From Levilactobacillus huananensis (GTDB lineage Bacteria; Bacillota; Bacilli; Lactobacillales; Lactobacillaceae): a stretch of 64,000 bases of DNA. Below, in pieces: positions 54,395-64,000 of the stretch. The stretch lies in the NCBI RefSeq assembly GCF_003946145.1, contig NZ_RHOC01000009.1:1-64000 (forward strand). Direction: 5' to 3'. Position numbers and translations under genes: made by a program. The first letter of the stretch is position 1; every line of letters begins with the position of its first letter. Below the pieces are notes generated by a model. It made no database searches. It had not been told where the DNA came from and saw only the letters and a list, made by a program, of their open reading frames with translations.

Positions 54395-54832
54395 ATGATC
54401 GATTTAGGTTATCTGGCTCAGGATATTTCTATCCTACACCGCAAATACTACAAAGACACCAGCCCGATATTTAAGGACTTGGGGCTGAATCCAACGGCCG
54501 CCTGCGTCCTACTGACGGTTCACGAACACCCGGCGATCAACCAAAGTCAAGTTGCCAAGACTCTCGTCATTGACAAGGGGCTCACCACCCGTGAAGTCAA
54601 CAAAATTCAAGATCTCGGCTACCTGAGCAAGACTGCTGGAAGTGGCAAGACGCAACTTCTCAGCCTCACCTCTGATGGGGAAGCCGTTGTGGCACAGGTC
54701 CAAGATATTCGTCGTAGCTGGTGGCAAGCCCGCTTCGACGAAACGGGTATTGATGCCAACAGCCCGCTGATCCCCGCGATCCAAGCCGCGGTGACCAACA
54801 TCATCGATGACCCCAATGTTCCAGCAAAATAG
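54395..54832 (+). CDS. MarR-family transcriptional regulator
   Basis: 145 residues from ATG 54395, which follows AAAGGAG by six bases. Winged helix-turn-helix core: LNPTAACVLLTVHEHPAINQSQVAKTLVIDKGLTTREVNKIQDLGYLSKTAGSGKTQLLSLTSDGE. The dimer helices lie at both ends. Divergent from alsS-aldB and separated by an overlapping-promoter region with two dyads, so it probably controls both its own gene and the acetoin operon, perhaps in response to pyruvate, acid or a related signal. The effector is unknown. Confidence 0.88.
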   Translation: MIDLGYLAQDISILHRKYYKDTSPIFKDLGLNPTAACVLLTVHEHPAINQSQVAKTLVIDKGLTTREVNKIQDLGYLSKTAGSGKTQLLSLTSDGEAVVAQVQDIRRSWWQARFDETGIDANSPLIPAIQAAVTNIIDDPNVPAK

Positions 54833-54836
54833 AAGA

Positions 54837-54886
54837 AAAACGCCTGTCGGCCACACGCAACTTTGCGTGTGCTGACAGGCGTTTTA
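54837..54886. terminator. Bidirectional terminator after marR
   Basis: AAAACGCCTGTC.G.CACACGCAA/TTGCGTGTG.C.GACAGGCGTTTT, a nearly perfect 20-bp stem. Confidence 0.9.
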
Positions 54887-55177
54887 ATTTGCGATTAAAC
54901 TTGTTCCATTTACTAGCGGCCATAGTGGAACTGTTCGGCAACCAGACCCTTAAGTCAGATTGAACTTTGCCGCTAGCAGAATTGACTGCTAATCGCCGCG
55001 ACTCACAATTCTGATAACCCAATTAACACACTTGTCGCATAGCAAGAGAAAACGGGTAAGCCCCACTTGGCCTCAGCCAGCAGACGGTTACCCGTTCATT
55101 AATTCCATTCAGTTATCTTTAGCTATGATAAACCACGGTCCTCGCCGCAGGTGGCCAACTAAAACTAAGTTAGAAAT
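54887..55177. other. Gap before pyrG, mostly featureless
   Basis: No gene or RNA is supported on either strand. An imperfect hairpin (AACGGGTAA with TTACCCGTTTTC, 55048-55101) lies downstream of pyrG on the minus strand and is its likely terminator. The remainder may be remnant sequence from the insertion that separates pyrG from murA. Confidence 0.45.
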
Positions 55178-56809
<1,632 letters not shown>

Positions 56810-56826
56810 TTAGGGTATAAAACTAT

Positions 56827-56860
56827 AAAAAAACTCCCTATTCATTCGGAATAGGGAGCT
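56827..56860 (-). terminator. pyrG leader attenuator
   Basis: AGCTCCCTATTC/GAATAGGGAGT hairpin with TTTTTTT on the minus strand, inside the leader, 40 bases before pyrG. Its 5' strand is pyrimidine-rich (CTCCCT), the partner expected for poly(G)-extended transcripts. Confidence 0.85.
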
Positions 56861-56902
56861 ACTTCACCGTTCAGTTGTCCTAGCTACAAGTAGCAAGGAG
56901 CC

Positions 56903-56939
56903 CAAAAAACATACTAACTGTTTTTTGACTGTAGGTCAA
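56903..56939 (-). promoter_or_regulatory. pyrG promoter with GGGC start site
   Basis: Minus-strand -35 TTGACC (56934-56939), 17 bases, -10 TAGTAT (56911-56916), then seven bases, then GGGCTCC starting at 56903. This reproduces the arrangement of the Bacillus subtilis pyrG promoter, where low CTP lets polymerase slip and add extra G residues that block the attenuator. Confidence 0.8.
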
Positions 56940-56953
56940 GCAAACATTTTAAT

Positions 56954-57607
56954 TTACTTTTGATCGCTGTCTTCTTCATCTTCATCGTCGTCTTCATCAT
57001 CGTCATCAGAGAAGTCGAGATTAGCAGTATCATCATCGTCCGGGGCTTCCATCTGTGAAAGCTGGTCTTCGATACCATCTGGGATGTCTTCCGAAGCATC
57101 TTCTTCGTCATCGTCATCGATGCCCAAGCCGGTCTGTAACTTACCCAGATCTGGCGTTGAACCGGTTGAATCGTCATCATCGTCGTCATCACTGGCGTAC
57201 GACGTGTCATCATCTTCCGGATCGTCGTCATCGTAATCGATTACGTCGTCGTCATCGGTCGTGTCGGCGAGGAAGGCATTAACCTTCTTACGCTTCTTAC
57301 GCTTAGGTTGATCTTCATCTTCCTCAGCGTGAACCGTCGCTTCATCGATGGATTCAAACGGATACCAAGTTCGCAGTCCCCAGAGGTTATCACCCAGAGA
57401 AATGAAACTACCATCGACATTTAAATCCGTATAGAATTGGGACAGCCGGTTACGAACTTCTGCGTCACTGTCGCCCAAATAGGCTTGCACGGCGTTTGCT
57501 AAGTCGGCAAATGCCATCACGTCACCGTGTTGAGACAAAATGGCGTGAGCAACTTCGATCATTGATAATTCCTTTTTATTCTGGCCCTCAAAGACTTTTA
57601 ATTCCAA
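56954..57607 (-). CDS. rpoE: RNA polymerase delta subunit
   Basis: 217 residues from a TTG start (57607); homologues begin at this LELKVFEGQNKKELSMIEVAHAIL segment and AAAGGA lies 11 bases upstream. The N-terminal HARE-HTH domain (1-90) contacts core polymerase. The C-terminal half is an extremely acidic run of Asp and Glu with a basic KRKKRKK patch at its start, which mimics nucleic acid and speeds polymerase recycling. It precedes pyrG, the typical lactobacillus order. Confidence 0.94.
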   Translation of the reverse strand: MELKVFEGQNKKELSMIEVAHAILSQHGDVMAFADLANAVQAYLGDSDAEVRNRLSQFYTDLNVDGSFISLGDNLWGLRTWYPFESIDEATVHAEEDEDQPKRKKRKKVNAFLADTTDDDDVIDYDDDDPEDDDTSYASDDDDDDDSTGSTPDLGKLQTGLGIDDDDEEDASEDIPDGIEDQLSQMEAPDDDDTANLDFSDDDDEDDDEDEEDSDQK

Positions 57608-57640
57608 ACTGGTGCACGTCCTTTCCACAGTCTACGAAAT

Positions 57641-57669
57641 ATGATACTCGTTTATGCCGTAAATTGCAA
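57641..57669 (-). promoter_or_regulatory. rpoE promoter
   Basis: Minus-strand TTGCAA (57664-57669), 17 bases, TATCAT (57641-57646), overlapping the end of the DUF1934 gene. Confidence 0.65.
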
Positions 57670-58092
57670 TCGAATCTTGTAGTTCCCGACTAATTCTTCA
57701 CCAGCATAGAGCAGATAATCAATCTTAACGTTCCCACTGAATGGCCGCTCCTGAAAACTGGTCTCCAGATATGGCGTCACCGTCTCGATTGGCATGATGC
57801 CATAAGGCGTCTTGTAGCGTGCCGTGACCCGCTTACCGCTAATAAAGTGTAACCGAAGTTCTGCCTCGGCATTCCGCGTCAGATGAACCTCACCTTCTGG
57901 TGTGAACTTCATCGTCACGGGGGTTTCCTTCCCCGTCTCTTGATCGGGTTCCAGATAGCGAAGATAGAGGTTCAGGCCCATCTGGACGAGCTGACCTTCC
58001 ACATCTAAGCGGTAGTCGGAAACGTCTCCATCCTGTTTAATATGCGTCTCCAAGTGAATCATCACGGGCACACCCGTTGATAACTGATCCAT
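57652..58092 (-). CDS. DUF1934 family (calycin-like) protein
   Basis: 146 residues forming a predicted beta-barrel: VPVMIHLETHIKQDGDVSDYRLDVEGQLVQMGLNLYLRYLEPD... RVTARYKTPYGIMPIETVTPYLETSFQERPFSGNVKIDYLLYAGEELVGNYKIRLQF. This fits DUF1934, a family of small cytosolic proteins that in Firmicutes lies beside rpoE or argS; function unknown. ATG 58092 is preferred to GTG 58098, because GGGAG is directly next to the GTG. Confidence 0.85.
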   Translation of the reverse strand: MDQLSTGVPVMIHLETHIKQDGDVSDYRLDVEGQLVQMGLNLYLRYLEPDQETGKETPVTMKFTPEGEVHLTRNAEAELRLHFISGKRVTARYKTPYGIMPIETVTPYLETSFQERPFSGNVKIDYLLYAGEELVGNYKIRLQFTA

Positions 58093-58288
58093 CTGCACAC
58101 TCCCTTTCCGTGAATTGTCTGCGTTAATTATAGTTCATTTTTCGTGGAAAACCTATTCTTTATACTTTAATTCAAAGCAAATTATATGCGGGAAAAGCCG
58201 TGCACCACCCACTGATATCAACGTTCAAAATTACGCTAAGAAACTCCGACCGCAAATGCCGAAGCGGCCTAGTCACACTGCCTCAACC

Positions 58289-58317
58289 ATGACGGGGCCT
58301 AAGTTTTCTAGTATAAT
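58289..58317 (+). promoter_or_regulatory. Promoter of the lipL-like operon
   Basis: -35 ATGACG (58289-58294), 17 bases, -10 TATAAT (58312-58317), about 40 bases before the first gene. Confidence 0.6.
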
Positions 58318-58356
58318 GAAAACATTGGTTCTAAACGACTGAAAGGGGGACGCATC

Positions 58357-59178
58357 TTGGCACCATTTAATTTAACCACTGACCGGATTCAGACGCTGAC
58401 GACCGCCATTACGGCCGATCAAAAGAATCAGGCCTTCGGTTACACCAATGCCTTGCTGGATCTGATCCCCCGCCTTAAACAGCCCATACTGCACTTCTGG
58501 ACCATGCCACCAACTGTCATCATGGGGATTAAGGATAAGCGGCTACCACACCTTACAGACGCTGTCAGTGCCATTCACGGCTATGGTTATGACCATGTTC
58601 TCCGTAATTCCGGGGGATTAGCTGTGGTGGCTGACGGGGGCATTCTGAACGTTTCCTTGTTTCAGCCGCTGACGACCCCCGCAATTAGCGTCGCCGCAGC
58701 CTATGACCAGATGTTAGCCCTAATGGCGGCTACCTGGCCGAAGCTCGACCTGGCCCATCACGAGATCACCCGGTCCTATTGCCCAGGTGACTACGACCTC
58801 AGTGTCAACAACCGTAAGATTGCTGGCATTTCGCAACGCCGAAGCCCTCATGCGATGGTGACCATGCTCTATCTAAGTGTCACCGGCGATCAACTCACCC
58901 GGGGAAGTCTGATTCGTGACTTTTACCGCGCGGGCTTAGGAGCACACACCAACGATTGGAACTTTCCCGACGTCGATCCCAATGTCATGACGACGGTCAC
59001 GGATCTCTTGGATCGCCCACTCACTGTATTGGACGCTCAGCAACGGATTCTTGACGCTTGTGCCACTGCAGGTCTCGACATCGGCCGAGGTAAGTTAACC
59101 GCGGCCATGACCACCCCCTGGTTTCAGGAACGCCTGGCCCATGCGACCGCCCTCATGGCACGCCGTCAACCCATTTAA
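58357..59178 (+). CDS. Lipoyl/octanoyl transferase-like protein (LipL type)
   Basis: 273 residues of the BPL/LplA/LipB fold: FWTMPPTVIMGIKDKRLPHLTDAVSAIHGYGYDHVLRNSGGLAVVADGGILNVSLF, and the motif SYCPGDYDLSVNNRKIAGISQRR with the conserved Cys, Lys and Arg. This second motif points to LipL, which moves octanoyl/lipoyl groups from GcvH to E2 subunits, but LplA- or LipM-like activity cannot be excluded. It starts with TTG after GAAAGGGGG. The following HD phosphohydrolase gene is 27 bases away; a ywfL-ywfO neighbourhood also occurs in Bacillus. Confidence 0.75.
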   Translation: MAPFNLTTDRIQTLTTAITADQKNQAFGYTNALLDLIPRLKQPILHFWTMPPTVIMGIKDKRLPHLTDAVSAIHGYGYDHVLRNSGGLAVVADGGILNVSLFQPLTTPAISVAAAYDQMLALMAATWPKLDLAHHEITRSYCPGDYDLSVNNRKIAGISQRRSPHAMVTMLYLSVTGDQLTRGSLIRDFYRAGLGAHTNDWNFPDVDPNVMTTVTDLLDRPLTVLDAQQRILDACATAGLDIGRGKLTAAMTTPWFQERLAHATALMARRQPI

Positions 59179-59205
59179 TGTTTAAATCAAGAAGGAGGAC
59201 TCACT

Positions 59206-60585
59206 GTGAGTTATGCAACTGCTCGGCTTCCCCGAGAAAAGGTCTTTCGCGACCCCGTTCACAATTATATTTACGTTCAACACCAAGTTATTTTAGACTT
59301 AATCAACACCCGTGAATTTCAACGGCTACGGCGCATCAAACAACTCGGAACCGCCTCGCTCATCTTCCATGGGGCCGAGCACTCGCGTTTTACCCATTCG
59401 CTGGGAGTCTATGAAGTTACCCGCCAAATCTGTGATAATTTCCAACGCAACTATCCCATGGAAATTCCTGGTGACGGCGGTTGGGACGACCGGTATCGGT
59501 TAACTGCCTTATGCGCAGCTCTCTTGCACGACATCGGTCACGGTCCTTATTCCCACACCTTTGAACACATCTTTCACACGGATCACGAAGCTATTACCGC
59601 TGAAATCTTGACGTCACCCACGACCGAGGTCAATCAGGTCTTACGACGTGTCAGTCCAACCTTCCCGGCCGAAGTGGCGAGTGTCATTCAAAAGACCCAC
59701 CCGAATCCACAGGTGGTTCAGATGATCTCTAGTCAAATTGACGCCGACCGCATGGACTACCTCCTGCGTGACGCCTACTTCACGGGAACCGAATACGGAA
59801 CCTTCGACATTACACGCATTCTACGAGTCATGCGCCCTTACAAGGATGGCATTGCCTTTGCCATGAATGGGATGCACGCCGTCGAGGACTATATCATTAG
59901 TCGCTTCCAAATGTATCAACAGGTTTACTTCCACCCGGTTTCCCGGGCTATGGAAGTGATCTTAGACCACCTGCTAGCTAGAGCCAATGAACTCTACCAA
60001 AACGGCAACGAAGATGAAAGCTTCATCCCTCACTTACTGCTACCGTTCTTCAATCACGAGTTCGATCTCAAGGACTATCTGAACCTCGATGACGGGGTAC
60101 TCACCACTTATTTCATTCACTGGCGCGACTCTGATGACGAGATCCTGGCCGACCTGGCCCACCGTTTTCTCGATAGAAAGCCCCTGAAAAGTGCCATTTT
60201 CTCTGAAGAGACGCAGGATCTGATTCCACACCTCCGCGATCTCATTGCCTCGGCCGGGTTCAATATCGACTACTACACGGCGACTGACAACAGTTATGAC
60301 CTCCCCTACGACGATGCTTATGACCCGCGAGTCACACATCCCCTGACACAGATCGAACTTCAGGAGCCGGACGGATCACTGCGCGAACTTTCGACGGTGT
60401 CCGACTTGGTTAATGCCATCCGTGGGAAGTTTTCCGGGGACCAACGTTTCTTCTTCCCTAAGGAAATGCTCAGCCCAGATAGTCATGATCCCGAACTATT
60501 TCAACCCATTTACGACGACTTTAAGCAATATATTCAAAACAATCAGTTGATTCAGCCAAAGGAGACTGAGCACCATGACCATTAA
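59206..60585 (+). CDS. HD-domain phosphohydrolase (YwfO type)
   Basis: 459 residues. The N-terminal half is an HD domain related to dNTP triphosphohydrolases: REKVFRDPVHNYIYVQHQVILDLINTREFQRLRRIKQLGTASLIFHGAEHSRFTHSLGVYEVTR, CAALLHDIGHGPYSHTFEH and SSQIDADRMDYLLRDAYFTG, giving the His...HD...Asp metal set. The C-terminal half is less conserved. The role may be nucleotide cleanup; the substrate is not certain. It starts with GTG behind AAGGAGG and overlaps the next gene by 11 bases. Confidence 0.88.
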   Translation: MSYATARLPREKVFRDPVHNYIYVQHQVILDLINTREFQRLRRIKQLGTASLIFHGAEHSRFTHSLGVYEVTRQICDNFQRNYPMEIPGDGGWDDRYRLTALCAALLHDIGHGPYSHTFEHIFHTDHEAITAEILTSPTTEVNQVLRRVSPTFPAEVASVIQKTHPNPQVVQMISSQIDADRMDYLLRDAYFTGTEYGTFDITRILRVMRPYKDGIAFAMNGMHAVEDYIISRFQMYQQVYFHPVSRAMEVILDHLLARANELYQNGNEDESFIPHLLLPFFNHEFDLKDYLNLDDGVLTTYFIHWRDSDDEILADLAHRFLDRKPLKSAIFSEETQDLIPHLRDLIASAGFNIDYYTATDNSYDLPYDDAYDPRVTHPLTQIELQEPDGSLRELSTVSDLVNAIRGKFSGDQRFFFPKEMLSPDSHDPELFQPIYDDFKQYIQNNQLIQPKETEHHDH

Positions 60586-61384
60586 ACTCATCGCCGTGGA
60601 TATTGATGGTACCCTCCTCAATGAGAATGACGAGCTGACTCCCACTACCATTCAGACGATTCAAACCGCTCGTGACCGTGGCATCAAAGTGGTCTTGTGC
60701 ACCGGACGACCGCTTACCGGGGTCACCCCCTATTTGGAAGCTCTTGGTCTGAATGGTGATGACCAATACGTCATCACTTACAATGGATCATTAGCCGAAA
60801 CCGTCTCTGGGAAGGTACTGACAAAACACTCACTCAGCTATAACGATTATGTAGATTTGGAAGCTCTCGCTCGAAAATTTCAGGTCCACTTTCAAGTCCT
60901 CACACCCGATCACATCTACACGGCCGATCAGGACATCAGCCCACATACGGTTACCGAGAGTCACTTCGTTCATCTTCCTCTCCGCTACCGAGCAGCGTCG
61001 GATATGCCACGCAACCTCTTGATGCCCACGGCCATCTTCATCGATGATGCACCAGTTCTCGACCAAGTTGAGGCCCAACTTCCCCGCGAGATTTACGATC
61101 GGTTCTACGTGGTTCGCACCATGCCCTATTTCATCGAGGTTCTGAGTAAAAATGTTAGCAAGGGGAACACCCTAGCTGAGCTTGCCACGAGCCTGGGGCT
61201 CACCGCCGCCGACGTCATGGCGATCGGCGATCAGAATAACGACCTTCCGATGCTGACTTACGCCGGCCTCGGGGTGGCCATGGGAAACGCCAATGCTGCT
61301 GTGAAGGCCGTCGCCGATATGGTGACGACCCCCAACACGGCTGATGGCGTGGCCACCGCAATTCAACGCTACGCCCTATCCTAA
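60575..61384 (+). CDS. HAD-superfamily Cof-type phosphatase (copy 1)
   Basis: 269 residues of the Cof/YidA group. Motif [10 protein letters not shown] with nucleophile Asp9, motif [11 protein letters not shown], motif III Lys in SKGNTLAELA and motif IV GDQNNDLPMLTYAG are intact. Members hydrolyse sugar phosphates, FMN or other small phosphorylated metabolites with loose specificity. It overlaps the HD phosphohydrolase gene end by 11 bases, so translation is probably coupled, and it is followed 27 bases later by a close paralogue. Confidence 0.9.
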   Translation: MTIKLIAVDIDGTLLNENDELTPTTIQTIQTARDRGIKVVLCTGRPLTGVTPYLEALGLNGDDQYVITYNGSLAETVSGKVLTKHSLSYNDYVDLEALARKFQVHFQVLTPDHIYTADQDISPHTVTESHFVHLPLRYRAASDMPRNLLMPTAIFIDDAPVLDQVEAQLPREIYDRFYVVRTMPYFIEVLSKNVSKGNTLAELATSLGLTAADVMAIGDQNNDLPMLTYAGLGVAMGNANAAVKAVADMVTTPNTADGVATAIQRYALS

Positions 61385-61411
61385 CGACACGAAGGAGAAT
61401 TGACGAAAAAC

Positions 61412-62224
61412 ATGACAATTAAAATGATTGCAATTGATATTGACGGGACTTTACTTAACGAAAAGAACGAACTGGCTCCAGCCACCATTGCCGCAGTCCA
61501 ATCTGCCACGGCCAAAGGGATTAAAGTGGTTCTCTGTACCGGTCGCCCCCTGACTGGTGTGCAGCCTTACCTCGACGCCCTGAAATTAAGCGGCGACGAC
61601 CAATACGCCATTACCTACAACGGTTCTGTCTCCCAGACCGTTTCTGGAAAAATGATGACCAACCACTCTCTCAGTTACAACGACTTCATCGACTTGGAAG
61701 CCCTCGCCCGGAAACTCCAGGTCCACTTCCAGATCGAAACGCCCGACTTCATCTACACGCCGAACAAAGATATTTCGGCCTACACCATTGCTGAAAGTAT
61801 GCTGGTTAAGATGCTCATTCGTTATCGTGCTGTCGGCGAAATCAGTCGTGATCTGACAATTTCTAAGGCCATGTTCGTCGACCACAAAGACATCATCGAC
61901 CGTGTCAATGCAGAAATCCCTCAAGAATTTCGAGACCGGTTCTACGTCGTTCAGAGCACGCCATTCTTCGTTGAAATCATGAATAAGCAGGCCAGCAAAG
62001 GAAACACACTAGGTGAGCTTGCAACCAAGCTGGGCTTTAGTGCTGATGAGGTCATGGCCATCGGGGACCAAGGTAACGATCTGACGATGATCGACTATGC
62101 TGGTCTCGGAGTGGCCATGGGAAACGCCATCGACGAGATTAAGGAAGCGGCCCAGGTCACGACCCTTACCAACGTTGAAGATGGCGTCGCAGCTGCCATC
62201 CACAAGTACGTCTTAGATATCTAA
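61412..62224 (+). CDS. HAD-superfamily Cof-type phosphatase (copy 2)
   Basis: 270 residues, a tandem duplicate of the preceding gene with the same four motifs ([42 protein letters not shown]). ATG 61412 is chosen because it aligns with the start of copy 1 (MTIKxIAxDIDG); a TTG at 61400 lies nearer to AAGGAGAA. The cap domains differ most, particularly the segment [24 protein letters not shown] against DISPHTVTESHFVHLPLRYRAASD, so the substrates may differ. Last gene of the operon. Confidence 0.9.
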   Translation: MTIKMIAIDIDGTLLNEKNELAPATIAAVQSATAKGIKVVLCTGRPLTGVQPYLDALKLSGDDQYAITYNGSVSQTVSGKMMTNHSLSYNDFIDLEALARKLQVHFQIETPDFIYTPNKDISAYTIAESMLVKMLIRYRAVGEISRDLTISKAMFVDHKDIIDRVNAEIPQEFRDRFYVVQSTPFFVEIMNKQASKGNTLGELATKLGFSADEVMAIGDQGNDLTMIDYAGLGVAMGNAIDEIKEAAQVTTLTNVEDGVAAAIHKYVLDI

Positions 62225-62274
62225 ATTGGTTGGCGTACTGCCCATGGTTCAAATGCAACATGTTTAGCTAAACA

Positions 62275-62324
62275 AATAGACGAGTCACTATCAGCTATTT
62301 CTGGTAGTGACTCGTCTATTTAGT
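62275..62324. terminator. Bidirectional terminator between HAD gene and methyltransferase gene
   Basis: AATAGACGAGTCACTA/TAGTGACTCGTCTATT, a perfect 16-bp stem shared by convergent transcripts. Confidence 0.9.
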
Positions 62325-62338
62325 GTCAGCCATTCAAT

Positions 62339-63076
62339 TTATTTGCTTGTCCCCTTGTTTCCTTTAACCGCTCGAATCACATAGCTTCCCTGCCAAGGTC
62401 CGGTCCACCAGCCATCAAACCCAGCTGACTTGGCCAGCAGCACGTGGCAACCCGCGGACTCTAAAAAGTCTCGGTAGCCCCGCAGATGATGATCCGTATC
62501 AACGATTAACAATTCGCCACCAGGTTTTAAAACTCGGACGGCCTCCTCTAATGCCTGATAACGCATAGCCTTAGGCTTGATGTTGTGGACCGCAAAGCTG
62601 GTCGTGACGATGTCGAACCGATTGTGGTCATATGGTAAATCCACCATATCCGCCGTGACCAGCGTGACGCGATCGGCAACCCCTAACGTGGCCATATTCG
62701 CCATGGTGGCCTGTTTTGAATTTTGTGATTGGTCCCGTGACCGCCAGAGATCAACACCCACGGCCCGGCCAGTTCCCGACAACTCTTGGGCCACACGCCC
62801 CAACACGGTGCCATGACCACAACCAAGATCCAGGACCTGAGCGTTGGGATCAACCGAGGTTTGTGCCAATAGCCGCTCCCAGATGTGTCCCTTCCCTCGT
62901 AATGAGGTGTGTAAGAAAATACCAAGCCCTGCGACGAAAAACAACCCCACGACGATATCCCAAAACCGTTCCGTCGCATGCTGTTCCCAGAAAAAACTAG
63001 TAAATAAAAAAAGCGCCGCTACCAAATAAAGCATTGGAATCACGGGCGCATCAATACCTGACGTCACTTTTTTCAT
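62339..63076 (-). CDS. Membrane-anchored class I SAM-dependent methyltransferase
   Basis: 245 residues. Two N-terminal membrane helices (about 12-30 and 39-57) precede a Rossmann-type methyltransferase domain with motif I VLDLGCGHGT (81-90), the acidic VGVDLW, DMVDLPYDHNRFDIVTTSFAVHN and EAVRVLKPGGELLIVD. The pattern is of the UbiE/class I type. The substrate is unknown; membrane anchoring suggests a lipid or membrane-associated target. AGGGGAG precedes the ATG. It lies 25 bases after the small membrane protein gene and is probably co-transcribed. Confidence 0.85.
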   Translation of the reverse strand: MKKVTSGIDAPVIPMLYLVAALFLFTSFFWEQHATERFWDIVVGLFFVAGLGIFLHTSLRGKGHIWERLLAQTSVDPNAQVLDLGCGHGTVLGRVAQELSGTGRAVGVDLWRSRDQSQNSKQATMANMATLGVADRVTLVTADMVDLPYDHNRFDIVTTSFAVHNIKPKAMRYQALEEAVRVLKPGGELLIVDTDHHLRGYRDFLESAGCHVLLAKSAGFDGWWTGPWQGSYVIRAVKGNKGTSK

Positions 63077-63101
63077 TTTAATTCGCTCCCCTAAGTGAAT
63101 T

Positions 63102-63461
63102 TTATAGCAGTGTTAAAATAATGCCGATAATCACGTACACCCCACCAGAAACCAACCCATAACGGGCAAATCCGTTCACAACAATCGGTGAATTCTTCAC
63201 CGTCGCCACGTGACGCACGTCAATTTTCTTTTCGCGTTCCTCTTTGGTTACCGGGTCCCCTTTACGTCGACGCCGACGCCACCCAGTAAACAAATGACCC
63301 TTGGCTAATATCCCAATCATCCCCAAGACCAGCAGTGCCAGTCCAATCATGAAGAGTAAATTGCCAATGACCATTAAGGGTTGTTCCAAAATGCGCATTG
63401 CTAGCGCAACAATCAGTCCCACGGCTAAGGTGCCCGTCGTCCATCGCTGCCAACTCGTCAT
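63102..63461 (-). CDS. Small membrane protein, DUF3899-like
   Basis: 119 residues with three predicted membrane helices (about 8-24, 29-52 and 97-117) and a basic cytoplasmic loop HLFTGWRRRRRKGDPVTKEEREKK between the second and third. This resembles the DUF3899 family of unknown function; the family call is by layout rather than a decisive motif. ATG 63461 follows AAGGGAG by eight bases; an in-frame TTG at 63479 is less likely. First gene before the methyltransferase. Confidence 0.65.
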   Translation of the reverse strand: MTSWQRWTTGTLAVGLIVALAMRILEQPLMVIGNLLFMIGLALLVLGMIGILAKGHLFTGWRRRRRKGDPVTKEEREKKIDVRHVATVKNSPIVVNGFARYGLVSGGVYVIIGIILTLL

Positions 63462-63599
63462 GGCAGTTGCTCCCTTCAAGATATAAATTTACACGTGATT
63501 TCCGACGACAATCAGATGTCCCTGAAACCAACCTCGACCGCTTCTCATAGGGTACCGGTAGATGATTACCACGTGTAGTTAGTTTAACCTATTTTAGCA

Positions 63600-63639
63600 A
63601 AAAAACTTGAGTCGTGTGCACCACGACTCAAGTTTTTTC
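63600..63639. terminator. Bidirectional terminator after prs
   Basis: AAAAAACTTGAGTCGTG/CACGACTCAAGTTTTTT, a perfect stem with T runs on both strands, seven bases past the prs stop. Confidence 0.9.
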
Positions 63640-63646
63640 AGTTTCT

Positions 63647-64000
63647 TTATTGTTCTGCGGACCGGAAACGGTTCTTGAACAATGGACTAACTGGCCGATT
63701 TTCGTTAATTCGCTTGATGGCTTGACCGATCAGTGGTCCAACGGAGATTTGTTGGATCTTGTCAATTTGCTTGTCTGCCGTTAATTGAATAGAGTCCGTC
63801 ACAACCAATTTCTTAATCGGGGACTTTTCAATCCGTTCAATGGCTGGACCGGAAAGAACAGGGTGCGTACAACTTGCATAGACCTCAGTCGCACCGGCAT
63901 CCATCAGGGCTTGTGACCCCAACGTAATCGTGCCGGCGGTGTCGATCATATCATCAATCATGATACACCGCTTTCCCTTAACATCCCCGATAATATTCAT
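63647..64000 (-). CDS. prs: Ribose-phosphate pyrophosphokinase, C-terminal part
   Basis: Makes PRPP from ribose 5-phosphate and ATP for nucleotide, His and Trp synthesis. Only the last 117 residues are in the window; the reading frame runs off the right edge, so the Met at 64000 is internal. The PRPP-binding loop [10 protein letters not shown] and the tail [23 protein letters not shown] are diagnostic. It ends at a strong bidirectional terminator. Confidence 0.95.
   Translation of the reverse strand: MNIIGDVKGKRCIMIDDMIDTAGTITLGSQALMDAGATEVYASCTHPVLSGPAIERIEKSPIKKLVVTDSIQLTADKQIDKIQQISVGPLIGQAIKRINENRPVSPLFKNRFRSAEQ

Noticed and set aside
56904-56925. AAAAAACA/TGTTTTTT hairpin as rpoE terminator
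   Set aside because: The same bases form the spacer, -10 and start region of the pyrG promoter with ideal spacing; termination here would be weak, as the stem is almost all A-T.

Overview
The window is a stretch of a low-to-mid GC Firmicute chromosome from the family Lactobacillaceae. The signs are an L-lactate dehydrogenase of the plantarum type, an rpoE (RNA polymerase delta) gene next to pyrG, WxL/Csc surface-protein genes, KxYKxGKxW and LPQTN surface proteins, and a diacetyl/acetoin (alsS-aldB) module. The species cannot be fixed from the sequence alone; a Levilactobacillus- or Lactiplantibacillus-like organism fits best. No tRNA genes, complete rRNA genes, CRISPR arrays, insertion sequences or phage genes were seen.

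Layout. 1-400: tandem promoters and leader of an rRNA operon that runs out of the left edge on the minus strand. 401-13950: the conserved minus-strand housekeeping series pth-mfd-yabM-rqcP-divIC-yabR-tilS-hpt-ftsH-hslO-dusB (translation, disulfide stress, RNA and membrane-protein quality control), with a CtsR-like heat-shock operator before ftsH. 14303-17766: plus-strand ldh, an L,D-transpeptidase with a near-perfect cre site upstream, and a CBS-domain (CbpB-like) protein. 18021-20255: acpS-alr-small ORF-mazF. 20489-26444: an accessory block of two paralogous BspA-type leucine-rich-repeat LPQTN proteins and a baeRF-like gene; a decayed piece of a second baeRF-like gene lies between the two surface proteins, suggesting a tandem duplication. 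26726-32391: cshA, murF, an unknown conserved-looking gene, htpX, lemA. 32495-32953: low-molecular-weight tyrosine phosphatase.

33108-46263 is a large cell-surface region: two lectin-like WxL proteins (CscC type), a DUF916/DUF3324 WxL-interacting protein (CscA type), two small WxL proteins (CscB type), a small LPQTS anchor protein (CscD type), a class A-like sortase that could process the LPQT[NS] proteins, and a 1045-residue LRR/MucBP adhesin. Together these could build a wall-bound complex for binding plant or mucosal glycans. 46698-48339: rpmE2 and a MurA (MurZ type) with Asp in place of the active-site Cys. 48468-54832: an accessory insertion between murA and pyrG: TetR regulator with a divergent MacB-like ABC exporter, and aldB-alsS with a divergent MarR regulator whose promoters overlap face to face. 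55178-58092: pyrG with a sequence-visible CTP-sensing attenuator, rpoE, and a DUF1934 gene. 58357-62224: plus-strand operon lipL-like, HD phosphohydrolase, and two HAD phosphatases. 62339-64000: membrane-anchored methyltransferase, a small membrane protein, and the C-terminal part of prs, which continues past the right edge.
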